NCBI GenBank assembly: GCA_963812085.1
Contig: CAWETL010000004.1
Span: 248,001-312,000 of the forward strand
Reading direction: 5' to 3'
From: SPDF01 sp963812085
Lineage (GTDB): Bacteria; Gemmatimonadota; Gemmatimonadetes; Gemmatimonadales; GWC2-71-9
Length of the DNA: 64,000 bases
Shown: positions 43,707 through 52,025 of the stretch, piece after piece
Numbering within the stretch: position 1 is the first letter of the stretch
How the letters are laid out: each line of letters opens with the position of its first letter
The notes under the pieces: model-generated
The model's input: the letters and a program-made list of their open reading frames with translations, nothing else
Told to the model about the DNA's origin: nothing
Database searches by the model: none
Translations under genes and position numbers: made by a program

Positions 43707-44213
43707 ATGCGCATCTCGTCTCGTCTCACCAGCGCGTTCACCGCGGCGTGCCTCTCCGCCTGCACTCCTGCCGCTCCCCCGCCGCCCGACCCTGCGGCTG
43801 TCCGGGCGTCGCTGCTCGCCGCCGATCAGGCGTTTGCGGCGGCCACCGCCGCGAAAGGCCTCGAGGGTTGGATGGCGGCCTTCGACGACTCGGCCATCCA
43901 GATGGAGCCGGACATCCCCTTCACCCCCGGAATCGAGCACATTCGGGCTGGCATCGCGCCGGCCTTCGCCGACACCAGTTGGCACCTGAGCTGGGAGCCG
44001 ACCATGGCGTTCGCGAGCGCGGCTGGAGATCTGGGCTATACGCTCGGCACCTGGAAGAGCACGCGTACGGCCGCCAACGGCGCCGAGCGCGTGAGCACCG
44101 GCAAGTACGTGACCGTTTGGCGCAAGCAGGGCGATGGGAGTTGGAAGGTGGTCTTCGATGGCGGGAGTACGGACACCACGCCGAAGATCCCGGGGGCCAT
44201 CACGGCCCCTTGA
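43707..44213 (+). CDS. SnoaL/DUF4440-type lipoprotein
   Basis: A 168-residue predicted lipoprotein: short signal with lipobox LSAC, followed by PAAPPPPDPAA spacer and a cystatin/NTF2-like domain (LLAADQAFAAATAAKG, FTPGIEHIRAGIAPAF, YVTVWRKQGDGSWKVVFDGG). DUF4440 proteins of this type bind small ligands or act as isomerase-like folds, exact role unknown. ATG 43707 gives the signal peptide; an in-frame ATG at 43638 adds 23 basic residues. Confidence 0.75.
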   Translation: MRISSRLTSAFTAACLSACTPAAPPPPDPAAVRASLLAADQAFAAATAAKGLEGWMAAFDDSAIQMEPDIPFTPGIEHIRAGIAPAFADTSWHLSWEPTMAFASAAGDLGYTLGTWKSTRTAANGAERVSTGKYVTVWRKQGDGSWKVVFDGGSTDTTPKIPGAITAP

Positions 44214-44244
44214 TCGGCGCCGCCCGCTCCGACAATATCCGATC

Positions 44245-44463
44245 ATGCCAATCTACGACTACCGCTGCGAAGACTGCGGAACCGATTTCGAGTTGCTCGT
44301 CCGCTCCGACACCACGCTCGAATGTCCCCGCTGCCACGGGGCGCGTCTCGAGCGCAGGCTCTCCCTGCCCGCGCCGGCTGCCGCCGGCAGCCGCCAGCAG
44401 GACGCGAGTGGCGCCGGCCAGTCCGGCGGAGGCTGCTGCGGCGGGTCGTGTCACACCCACTGA
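44245..44463 (+). CDS. FmdB-type zinc ribbon protein
   Basis: A 72-residue protein beginning with the FmdB zinc ribbon: MPIYDYRCEDCG, then CPRCHG about 30 residues later, forming a four-Cys site. The tail ends GGGCCGGSCHTH, a second Cys/His cluster that could bind metal. Function in the family is unsettled (putative regulatory protein). The last 16 bases overlap the Nudix gene's GTG start region. Confidence 0.82.
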   Translation: MPIYDYRCEDCGTDFELLVRSDTTLECPRCHGARLERRLSLPAPAAAGSRQQDASGAGQSGGGCCGGSCHTH

Positions 44464-45032
44464 CTCCGCTCCGGGCCCGGCTGGAGGAAATCTTCACCGG
44501 CAACGTGCCGGTCACGGTCGAGGACCCTTCGCTGGCCCGCGCCGCCGTCGCGGTGCTGCTCGTTCCTGATCCCGATTCCATTCTTCTCATCCGCCGCGCG
44601 GAGCGCGCCGGCGACCCCTGGTCCGGGCAGATGGGATTGCCTGGGGGCCGCAGCAGTTCCAGGGACCCCGACCTCCTCGCGACTGCCATCCGGGAAACGC
44701 GCGAAGAGGTCGGGATCGACGTGTTGCCCGCCGACCTGATCGGTGCACTGCACGACGTCGCCCCGCGTTCACCACATCTGCCGCCCCTCATGGTGCGGCC
44801 CTTCGTGTTCTGCCTCCCGAATCGGCCGTCGGTCGTTCCCAATGTCGAAGTCGCCGAGCACCTCTGGGTCGAGCTGGCGACGCTGCTGTACCCCGGGGTC
44901 TATCGCCCGGTCACCATTCAGTTCGGGAGCGTCCCACGGGAGTTTCCCGCCTATCACGTCAGCCCGATTCCCGTCTGGGGGATGACGGAGCGAATCCTGG
45001 CTCCCCTGGTCGATATGCTCAGGCAGGGTTGA
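44448..45032 (+). CDS. Nudix hydrolase, CoA pyrophosphatase-like
   Basis: A 194-residue Nudix protein. The segment LLIRRAERAGDPWSGQMGLPGG near residue 45 is the CoA-pyrophosphatase-type lead (split here only by its length), followed by the Nudix helix LLATAIRETREEVGID. The first Glu of the canonical Nudix box is replaced by Asp or displaced. Likely cleaves CoA, acyl-CoA or related dinucleotides. GTG 44448 overlaps the FmdB gene; a CTG at 44460 would also be possible. Confidence 0.8.
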   Translation: MSHPLTPLRARLEEIFTGNVPVTVEDPSLARAAVAVLLVPDPDSILLIRRAERAGDPWSGQMGLPGGRSSSRDPDLLATAIRETREEVGIDVLPADLIGALHDVAPRSPHLPPLMVRPFVFCLPNRPSVVPNVEVAEHLWVELATLLYPGVYRPVTIQFGSVPREFPAYHVSPIPVWGMTERILAPLVDMLRQG

Positions 45033-45053
45033 GCCGGAAAGCGTTGCGGTCGC

Positions 45054-45095
45054 TTGTGTTTAGCATAGCAATAAAATAGAATTAGGCCACCCTAA
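45054..45095 (+). promoter_or_regulatory. mntR-mntH promoter with DtxR/MntR-type operator
   Basis: A plausible promoter TTGTGT (45054-45059), 17-base spacer, TAGAAT (45077-45082) lies ahead of mntR. Touching the -10 box is the palindrome TTAGG-CCAC-CCTAA (45082-45095), similar to DtxR-family boxes (TTAGG...CCTAA half-sites). Binding of metal-loaded MntR here would block the start of transcription of both genes. The assignment rests on motif shape and position. Confidence 0.65.
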
Positions 45096-45108
45096 CATCG
45101 GTGGCCGC

Positions 45109-45795
45109 ATGTCTCCTGCCGCACCACACGATGCGCTCACGCGCTCGGTCGAAGATTACCTCAAGGCCATCTACCGCCTCACGGAAACTGGCGCCCCCGC
45201 GGCCACCAGCGACATTGCGAATCTGCTCGAACTCGCGCCCGCTTCGGTCACTGGAATGGTCAAGCGACTCTCCGAGCAGGGCTTCCTCGAGCATCTGCCC
45301 TACAAGGGTGTGCAGCTCACTCCTCCCGGCCGCCGCGCCGCGCTCCGCATGGTGCGCCGCCACCGGATCCTCGAGGCGTACCTGGTGGCATTCCTCAACT
45401 ACACCTGGGACGCCGTCCACGAGGAGGCCGAGCGGCTCGAGCACGCCGTCTCGGACGCCCTGATCGAACGGATGGCGCTGGCACTCGGGAATCCGAGCGT
45501 GGACCCGCACGGCGACCCGATCCCCGCGCCCGACGGCACCATGGCGGAACTGGTGTACACACCGCTGAGCGAGGTGCCAGTCGGAGAACTGGTGGAACTG
45601 CGGCGGGTCGAAACCGGCCACGCTGAGCGGCTGCGGTACTTCGCCGCTCATGGCTTGGTGCCGGGGGCGACCGTGCGGGTCACCGGGCGGCAGCCGTTCG
45701 GCGGTCCCGTGGCCGTGCGTACCGATGGCGGGGAGCAGGTCCTCGGCCATGAACTGGCGGCGCTGCTCCTCTGTGCCAGCGCAGGGTCCCGGTGA
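45109..45795 (+). CDS. mntR: DtxR-family metal-dependent repressor (MntR-like)
   Basis: A 228-residue iron/manganese regulator: winged helix (residues 10-70, SVEDYLKAIYRLTETG, then SVTGMVKRLSEQGFLE), a metal-binding dimerisation domain (VRRHRILEAYLVAFLNYTWDAVHEEAERLEHAVSD, quoted in part: RRHRILEAYL and HEEAERLEHA) and a C-terminal FeoA/SH3-like domain (MAELVYTPLSEVP... VPGATVRVT). Its partner gene is an Nramp transporter, so Mn2+ sensing is the best reading, though iron is possible. Confidence 0.88.
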   Translation: MSPAAPHDALTRSVEDYLKAIYRLTETGAPAATSDIANLLELAPASVTGMVKRLSEQGFLEHLPYKGVQLTPPGRRAALRMVRRHRILEAYLVAFLNYTWDAVHEEAERLEHAVSDALIERMALALGNPSVDPHGDPIPAPDGTMAELVYTPLSEVPVGELVELRRVETGHAERLRYFAAHGLVPGATVRVTGRQPFGGPVAVRTDGGEQVLGHELAALLLCASAGSR

Positions 45796-47147
45796 GCGCG
45801 AGCGGCCCCCCGATTGAGGAGATGACGAGCGGCTGGCGCACGCCCAGCCGCTCTCCGAGCCTGCCTGAGTCCTTCCGGACCGTGGCGATTCCCGCCGGGG
45901 CGTCCTGGTGGCGGAAGATGTTGGCCTTTGCGGGGCCCGGATACCTGGTGGCCGTTGGCTACATGGATCCTGGCAACTGGGCCACCGATCTGGCCGGCGG
46001 CTCTCGATTCGGCTACACCCTGCTCAGCGTGATCCTCCTGTCCAACATGCTGGCCATCCTCCTCCAGAGCCTGGCTGTCAAGCTCGGTATCGCCACGGGA
46101 CGCGACCTGGCCCAGGCCTGCCGCGACCACTACTCGCGCCGGATGAGCTTCCTGCTGTGGCTGGGGGCGGAGGTCGCCATCGCGGCGTGCGACCTGGCGG
46201 AAGTGATCGGGTCGGCCATCGCGCTGCAGCTGCTCTTCGGAATTCCGCTCCTCTGGGGCGTGTGCATCACGGCGGTGGACGTGCTGTTGATCCTCCTCCT
46301 GCAGCATCGCGGCTTCCGGTGGATCGAGGCCGTGGTGATCGCGCTCGTGGCCACCATCGCGGCGTGCTTCGGGCTCGAGCTCTTCCTGGCGGCGCCGGCG
46401 CTCGCCGAGGTCGGGCGCGGCCTGATCCCGACGGCCGGCATCCTGTCGGATCCGAGCCAGCTCTACATCGCGATCGGCATCCTCGGCGCGACGGTCATGC
46501 CGCACAACCTGTACCTGCACAGCGCCATCGTGCAGACCCGGAATTTCGGCGACACCGAGGCGGGGAAGCGCGAGGCCATCAAGTTCGCCACCCTCGATTC
46601 CACGATCGCGCTCGTCCTCGCCTTCTTCATCAACGCGGCGATCCTCATCCTGGCCGCCGCCACTTTCCACCAGACCGGCCACCAGGACGTCGCTGACATC
46701 GGCGACGCATACCAACTCCTGTCGCCACTCCTGGGCACCGCCATGGCAAGCACGCTTTTCGCGGTCGCGCTGCTCGCCTCGGGCCAGAATTCCACGATCA
46801 CCGGCACGCTGGCGGGGCAGATCGTGATGGAGGGGTTCCTCAACATCCGGCTCCCGGCGTGGATTCGTCGCCTCATCACACGACTGGTGGCCATCGTCCC
46901 CGCGGTCATCGTCACGGCGGTGTCGGGAGAACGGGGTGTGGGCCAGCTCCTCATCCTGAGCCAGGTCGTGCTCAGCATGCAGCTGACGTTCGCCGTGGTC
47001 CCGCTCGTCCAGTTCACGGGTGAGAAGGGCAAGATGGGAGTGTTCGCGAACCCGCGCTGGCTGCAGGTGCTCTCCTGGTCGGTGGCGGCCCTGATCGGGC
47101 TGCTCAACGCCTGGCTCCTCGTGGCGATCTTCCGGACCTGGCTCTGA
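45792..47147 (+). CDS. mntH: Nramp-family Mn(II)/divalent metal transporter
   Basis: A 451-residue membrane protein with eleven hydrophobic helices. Metal-site motifs: GYMDPGNWATDL near residue 58 (DPGN) and ATVMPHNLYLHS near 235 (MPHN). Proton-driven uptake of Mn2+ and similar ions through the inner membrane. GTG start overlaps the mntR stop (GTGA), so the two form an operon. The first 40 residues are a polar, Ser/Pro-rich cytoplasmic leader. Confidence 0.92.
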   Translation: MSASGPPIEEMTSGWRTPSRSPSLPESFRTVAIPAGASWWRKMLAFAGPGYLVAVGYMDPGNWATDLAGGSRFGYTLLSVILLSNMLAILLQSLAVKLGIATGRDLAQACRDHYSRRMSFLLWLGAEVAIAACDLAEVIGSAIALQLLFGIPLLWGVCITAVDVLLILLLQHRGFRWIEAVVIALVATIAACFGLELFLAAPALAEVGRGLIPTAGILSDPSQLYIAIGILGATVMPHNLYLHSAIVQTRNFGDTEAGKREAIKFATLDSTIALVLAFFINAAILILAAATFHQTGHQDVADIGDAYQLLSPLLGTAMASTLFAVALLASGQNSTITGTLAGQIVMEGFLNIRLPAWIRRLITRLVAIVPAVIVTAVSGERGVGQLLILSQVVLSMQLTFAVVPLVQFTGEKGKMGVFANPRWLQVLSWSVAALIGLLNAWLLVAIFRTWL

Positions 47148-47196
47148 GAAGCCCCTGACCGCCGGAGGTGATTGACCGTCCCTCGGCGTCCTGCGC

Positions 47197-48810
47197 TCAG
47201 ATCCCGATTCGCATCAGGAGCCCGGCGGTTCCCCAGCGGTACGCGCCGGTCGCGGAGAGGTAGGCGCTGTTGCTGATCCCCGCAAACGCCTCGATCCGGT
47301 CGCGGTCGGCAAACCAGTACGCGGCGCGTCCTTCCAGGTGTCCCTCGAATTGCCAGCCTCCGCCGAAGCCGATCTGCTGGACGCCCGCGCCTGCGCTCAG
47401 GCGCGTTTCCCAGGTCGGACCGATGCGCGCATACCCTCCGCGGGCTTCCACCACGGTGAACCGGTCCGGCGAGAAGTACCCGACGCCCGGCTCCTGGTAC
47501 CACACCATCCGACCCATCCCGCCGGCGAAGAAGTGCATCGGAAGCTGTTTCGTCACGCCGAGGACCGCCGAGGTGCGGACGTTTCCGTCGCTGAACCACC
47601 CGGCGCCGCCGCCGGCGCTGAGCGACAGCCCAGGCGAGAGCGTCGCCTCGAGAGATCCGTCCGCGGCATCGACGTCGAGGTCGGCGCCGATCAGGTAGGC
47701 CGTTTCGGCGTAGGGAAAGTGGGAATAACTCACGCCGATGCCGAGCGAGGGCTGGATGCGATAGCCCACGGCGAGTCGGCCGGTGGGAACGGTGCGGGAC
47801 AGTCCGGCCCCGGGCCAGAGCCCCTGGGCGCCACCGGCCACGGTCAGTTGCCACCGCGGCTGGAGAAACGTGGCCCCGAACTCCGCGGTCCCTCGGGTGG
47901 CGTGGATGGCCGGCTCCGAGCTTCCCTCGTACGCGCCGACCGACGCGAAGCCTCTTATCCGGTTCGAGATCGGCGACGCGACGCCGACGACCTGCCACCA
48001 CATCGTGTTGTGGTCGCTGTCGTCGTTCCAGCCCAGGGAAACCTCCACTGCGCCGAGCTCCGTCCGCGCGATGTCCTGCCGGGTCCGCAGGGCATCCCGG
48101 TTGGTCCGCCCGATGGTCACGGCGCTGTCGGCCTCGGCCATCGCATCGAGTTGCCGCCCCGAGGCCCGGTAAACCTGGGCCAACCCCATCCGGGCCGTCA
48201 CGTCGTCGGGACGGTAGGAGAGGGCGCGCTCGTAACCCGCGATGGCCTCCGTGTTCCTCCCTTGCCAGAAAGCCGCCTGCGCACGGCCGTCCAGTGCGTC
48301 GGCGTTGGTCGGATCGCGCCGCAGCACCACCGAATAGAGCGAATCGGCGTCGGAGAGCCGGCCGCTCCAGGCAAGCGTCTTCGCCTTGCCGGTCAGCCCG
48401 TCGAGGCGGTCGGGATAGAGGGCAATCAGGCTGTCCCACTGCACGAGGGCCAGAGGATATCGTCCGGCCCACGTGAGCACCTGCGCCTGCGTGGCGCGGA
48501 CATCCGGGTCCGCTGGATCGGCGACGCGCGCCTGGGCCAGGAGAGTGAGGGCGGAATCGAGGTTGCCGTCCCACGCGGCGAGCACGCCGAGTCGATAGGC
48601 CGCGCGGACCGAGGTGGGGTCCTGGGTCAGGGCGCGCAGGTAGGCGTCCCGGGCGGCCCCGTAGCGACCCTGGTTCCACGCGGCGTCTGCCTCGGCGACT
48701 TGCGCGACAAGGCGATGCGGCGGATGGACGAGCGCGAGGAGGGCCACGAGCCACATGCTGCGGGTCACGCCGGCTCCGAAACGGAAGGAGGAGAGGCCGC
48801 GCGCCGTCAT
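47197..48810 (-). CDS. TPR-containing outer-membrane beta-barrel protein
   Basis: A 537-residue exported protein: signal peptide (LVALLALVHPPHRLVAQ), then about seven tetratricopeptide repeats (residues 45-270, for example YGAARDAYLRALTQDP, NTEAIAGYERALSYRPDD) and a C-terminal beta-barrel of ~260 residues with alternating strands ending GTAGLLMRIGI. The layout resembles PgaA/YaiO/BcsC-type export porins for polysaccharides. ATGA overlap with the glycosidase-like gene upstream (start at 48810), which suggests a linked sugar-polymer role. Confidence 0.75.
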   Translation of the reverse strand: MTARGLSSFRFGAGVTRSMWLVALLALVHPPHRLVAQVAEADAAWNQGRYGAARDAYLRALTQDPTSVRAAYRLGVLAAWDGNLDSALTLLAQARVADPADPDVRATQAQVLTWAGRYPLALVQWDSLIALYPDRLDGLTGKAKTLAWSGRLSDADSLYSVVLRRDPTNADALDGRAQAAFWQGRNTEAIAGYERALSYRPDDVTARMGLAQVYRASGRQLDAMAEADSAVTIGRTNRDALRTRQDIARTELGAVEVSLGWNDDSDHNTMWWQVVGVASPISNRIRGFASVGAYEGSSEPAIHATRGTAEFGATFLQPRWQLTVAGGAQGLWPGAGLSRTVPTGRLAVGYRIQPSLGIGVSYSHFPYAETAYLIGADLDVDAADGSLEATLSPGLSLSAGGGAGWFSDGNVRTSAVLGVTKQLPMHFFAGGMGRMVWYQEPGVGYFSPDRFTVVEARGGYARIGPTWETRLSAGAGVQQIGFGGGWQFEGHLEGRAAYWFADRDRIEAFAGISNSAYLSATGAYRWGTAGLLMRIGI

Positions 48811-51440
48811 CGGTCGGGCCATGTCGCCTGCAATGAATCGTACACTGGCTTGAGCCGGCTGTGGGAGACCGGCTCCTCCCACGTGTCCCAGGTCCAGAGC
48901 GGGAACGAGGCTGCGCGCCAGAGCCGCCCGTCGGCGGTCGGCAACGTCGCCACCGGTCCGTCGGCCCCGTCCTTCCGGTACAGGAGGGCGCCGATCCGGA
49001 AACCATCGGTCACTGCGGTCCCGAAGTCCCCGCCCGATTGACCCGGCCGGTCGAAGAGGACCGTGCGGCTCGACGGGTCGGTGACGTTCAGCAGCCCCCA
49101 CGGCAGGCGGATCTCGATGAGCCCGGCGGCGCCGTCGGTGTACCAGTCGGCGAGGGTGCTGCCGGATTCGGGCCCGAAACGCAGCACTCCGCGATCGTAA
49201 CCCCGGGCCGGGAAGAAGGTCCCGTCGCGCCCGAAGCGTGCGCGGTTCGTGATGACGAACATCGGGTCGAACTGCCCGTCGGCCTGCACGCCGATCGTCA
49301 CCGGCCGGCGGTGGAACTGGCCGAAGTCGTCTCCCCCGCGAATCGCGGTCTCGCCGACGTACGGGTTGTAGGACGGCAGGATCCGGAGCGCGGCGTCGGA
49401 CGGATTCCGGAGGTCGAGCAGGAACTCGAAGCCCACTTCGCTCCGCATGTGGCCTTCGGGCAGCGCCGTCTGTCCCCGCGCGCTCAGGTAGGTATCGAGG
49501 GCCACTGCGATGCCCTCCGCATTCCAGTCGATCGGCCCGGGCGGCAGCTCCAGGGCCAGGTAGAGATAGCTCGCATCGCTCCCCGCGCGAAGCCCTCGAA
49601 GGGCGCCGCTGGCCGAGGCGAGCTCGCGGAGCGCCCGCCACCGCGCCGGGTCACCTCCGAGTATCGGTCGACTCGTCTCGGTACCGGCGTACTCGCCCAG
49701 GATGCCGTAGTTCTGCTCGGCGTCCATCATGTTGTGCCAAAGCCGTGTGCGTTCGGCGGGTGCCTCGAAGTCGATGACGATCCAGTTCCGCTTGAACCAT
49801 TCGTCCATCCAGGCAAAGATGATCGCCCCCGCTGCGCCGCTTTCCCGGATTTCCCGGGTCAGCCTTGCATCGATCGCCGCCATCGCCTGCTCGTCATGAC
49901 CGCCGTGGCCCCAGCCCTGCGGCTGCTGGTGGGCGTTGCCCCGGCTCGATGGCACGCCATACTCCGAGATCACGAAGGGAATGCCGGCGTGGTGCCGGTG
50001 GAGGTCGCTCAGGTAGCCGAAGTAGTTCGAGGGCCCCTCGCTCGAGCGGGCCTGGTTGTATCCGGGGTCGTAGAGCAGGAAGTCGGGGTAGTACGGATAG
50101 GCGTGATAGCTGGCGAACCACCCGGCGGGGTTGCCGGCCGTGGGATGGACGAGATTTGCGTCGAGGCCGATGGCGTCGTTCTCGTACTCGAGCTGTTGGC
50201 CGGTCGCCGGCCGGCCCGCCCGGCCCCGCCACAACCGCTCGTCCGCGCTTCCTGCCTCGGTCGGATGCGTCAACGGGTCGAGCGTCGGCCAGTTGGTGTA
50301 TGCGATTGGCCGAATCGCGTTCCACTGGTCCATCTCGTAGGACAGCATGTAATCGCATTGCTCCGCCATCCAGGCGTCCATCGCCGGGCTGCGTTCCGCC
50401 GCCAGGTAGCGACCCGCGTAGTCTCGCCTGCCCGGATGCGCCGAGTCGTAGGCCGCGACGGCGTACGGCTCCCACTCCCTTCCGATGATGTAGGCGAGCG
50501 TCCAGCGCGACACGTCGGCGTCGTAGCGCCCGGCGGCGTGGCCGGCGCGCGTGGCCAGGTCGGCCGAGCCGTGAACCAGGTCGACCACCCTTCGCATCTC
50601 GCTTCGGAATGCCTGCTTCCATGCCACATTGTCGAAGTCGTGCTCCGGCGGGAGCTCGGTCCACACGCCGTGGATCAGCCAGAGCGGCCGGTCCGGGTGC
50701 CCGAGGTTCCACGCTCTCAGCGCGCGATAAAATGACGGTGGCAGGATCGTGTACAGGCGGAGGGCGTTGGCGTGCATCGTCGAGAGGGTGTCCAGCCACC
50801 CCGCGTAGAGCGAGGAATCGGTCGGGAACTCCGACGGGAAGCGCCCCGGGAGCGCCACGCCGAGATTCACGCCCTGGATGTAGAAGGGAACCCACCGGCC
50901 GTGGGCGTCGAGGATTTCAAACCGCTCCCCGACGGTGCGCGCCGGAAGGGCGAGCATGCTTGGGCGCCGGCGCGGTGGGAGTGGCGGTCGTGCTCCGTCG
51001 GGAGCGGCCTGCTTGAGGAGGGCCTGCAGGTCGGTCCGGTCCGGTGCGAGCCTCAATGCGGCTCGCGCTGCTTTGGCGGTGGCAGTGGGATCCGCGCGCC
51101 GCCAGGCCGACCTGGCCAGGCCTTCCCAAGCGTCCACCTGCGCGGAGTCGCGCGAGATCACCACCGTGAAGATGGAATCTGCCGTGAGCAACTCCCCGCG
51201 CCGCAGGGCCACGAACCCGAGGCCAGTCATGGCCCCGAGTGAACCGCAGCGGGCCATGGAGCGGAAGCCGGTGTCGGCGGCATCCAGGGAATCAGCCCGG
51301 TAGGACGTCCAGGCCCGCGCCAGCTTGGTCGCGACGGAGTCGGGGCAGTTCGCCTGGCCCCGGGCCGGGGACGCGATGATGGCGAGCGCGAGGGCCAGGA
51401 GGCTGCCGCGCCTGAGAGGGGGTAGTAGATTGTTCACCAT
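48807..51440 (-). CDS. Secreted TIM-barrel glycosidase-like protein with TPR-like N-terminus
   Basis: An 877-residue secreted protein. Signal peptide (LALALAIIASPARG), helical TPR-like segment (30-160), then a clan GH-A type barrel (180-620): YIQGVNLGVALPG, HANALRLYTILPPSFYRAL, acid/base candidate YIIGREWEPY and nucleophile candidate FVISEYGVPSSRG, the ISEYG signature of GH2-like enzymes. The last ~230 residues (YLYLALELPPGPIDW, VALDTYLSARG, FEFLLDL) resemble CBM9-type sugar-binding modules. Translationally coupled to the TPR/barrel porin. A polysaccharide-modifying enzyme is likely; its substrate is unknown. Confidence 0.72.
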   Translation of the reverse strand: MVNNLLPPLRRGSLLALALAIIASPARGQANCPDSVATKLARAWTSYRADSLDAADTGFRSMARCGSLGAMTGLGFVALRRGELLTADSIFTVVISRDSAQVDAWEGLARSAWRRADPTATAKAARAALRLAPDRTDLQALLKQAAPDGARPPLPPRRRPSMLALPARTVGERFEILDAHGRWVPFYIQGVNLGVALPGRFPSEFPTDSSLYAGWLDTLSTMHANALRLYTILPPSFYRALRAWNLGHPDRPLWLIHGVWTELPPEHDFDNVAWKQAFRSEMRRVVDLVHGSADLATRAGHAAGRYDADVSRWTLAYIIGREWEPYAVAAYDSAHPGRRDYAGRYLAAERSPAMDAWMAEQCDYMLSYEMDQWNAIRPIAYTNWPTLDPLTHPTEAGSADERLWRGRAGRPATGQQLEYENDAIGLDANLVHPTAGNPAGWFASYHAYPYYPDFLLYDPGYNQARSSEGPSNYFGYLSDLHRHHAGIPFVISEYGVPSSRGNAHQQPQGWGHGGHDEQAMAAIDARLTREIRESGAAGAIIFAWMDEWFKRNWIVIDFEAPAERTRLWHNMMDAEQNYGILGEYAGTETSRPILGGDPARWRALRELASASGALRGLRAGSDASYLYLALELPPGPIDWNAEGIAVALDTYLSARGQTALPEGHMRSEVGFEFLLDLRNPSDAALRILPSYNPYVGETAIRGGDDFGQFHRRPVTIGVQADGQFDPMFVITNRARFGRDGTFFPARGYDRGVLRFGPESGSTLADWYTDGAAGLIEIRLPWGLLNVTDPSSRTVLFDRPGQSGGDFGTAVTDGFRIGALLYRKDGADGPVATLPTADGRLWRAASFPLWTWDTWEEPVSHSRLKPVYDSLQATWPDR

Positions 51441-51453
51441 GGAGGCTACCCCA

Positions 51454-51873
51454 ATGTCGAATGCAGCGACCTCGCCGGCAAGCGCCGGGCAGGACACCCG
51501 CGAACTCGGGCGCACCCTCGTGGACACCTTCGGCAAGGGGTGGTCCAAGGGAGACGTCCCGCTCCTGATGTCGGTATTCAGTGATGACCCGACGTTCGTC
51601 GAAACCCCCTTCAGCGCACCGAGGCAGGGACGGGAAGCCATCCTTCAGTACTGGCGGGATGTTCCAGTGCACCAGGCCGAGGTCACCTTTTCCAGTGGCG
51701 AGATCTATGCCGCCGGGCCCTGGTTCTCGACGGAGTTCAAGGTCACCTTCCGCCGCCGTCGGAGCGGGGAGTGGGTCGAGGCCCGCGGGGCCATGTTCTG
51801 CGAGACCGCGGATGGCCGGATCTCCGAGCTCCGGATGTACTGGCACCGCTGGGCCGGAGGACGCGAAGCGTAG
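51454..51873 (+). CDS. SnoaL/NTF2-like protein
   Basis: A 139-residue cytosolic protein of the SnoaL-like (ketosteroid isomerase fold) group: GRTLVDTFGKGWSKGDV, FVETPFSAPRQGREAILQYW, FCETADGRISELRMYWHRW. GGAGG (51441-51445) precedes ATG 51454; an ATG at 51439 overlaps the start codon of the divergent glycosidase gene. Only 13 bases separate the two divergent starts. Role unknown. Confidence 0.75.
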   Translation: MSNAATSPASAGQDTRELGRTLVDTFGKGWSKGDVPLLMSVFSDDPTFVETPFSAPRQGREAILQYWRDVPVHQAEVTFSSGEIYAAGPWFSTEFKVTFRRRRSGEWVEARGAMFCETADGRISELRMYWHRWAGGREA

Positions 51874-52025
51874 GAGGCGTCCCCCTCGAGGGACGAGTCA
51901 CCGGCGGGGCCAGATCACAAGCTATTGACTGGCAAAGGTTTACAGGATGGCACGACCCTCGCTGTTTCAGCGGGGGATCGCCGGCGATCCCAATCTGCGA
52001 CCAGCCGGCACTGCCAGGAGGCCTG

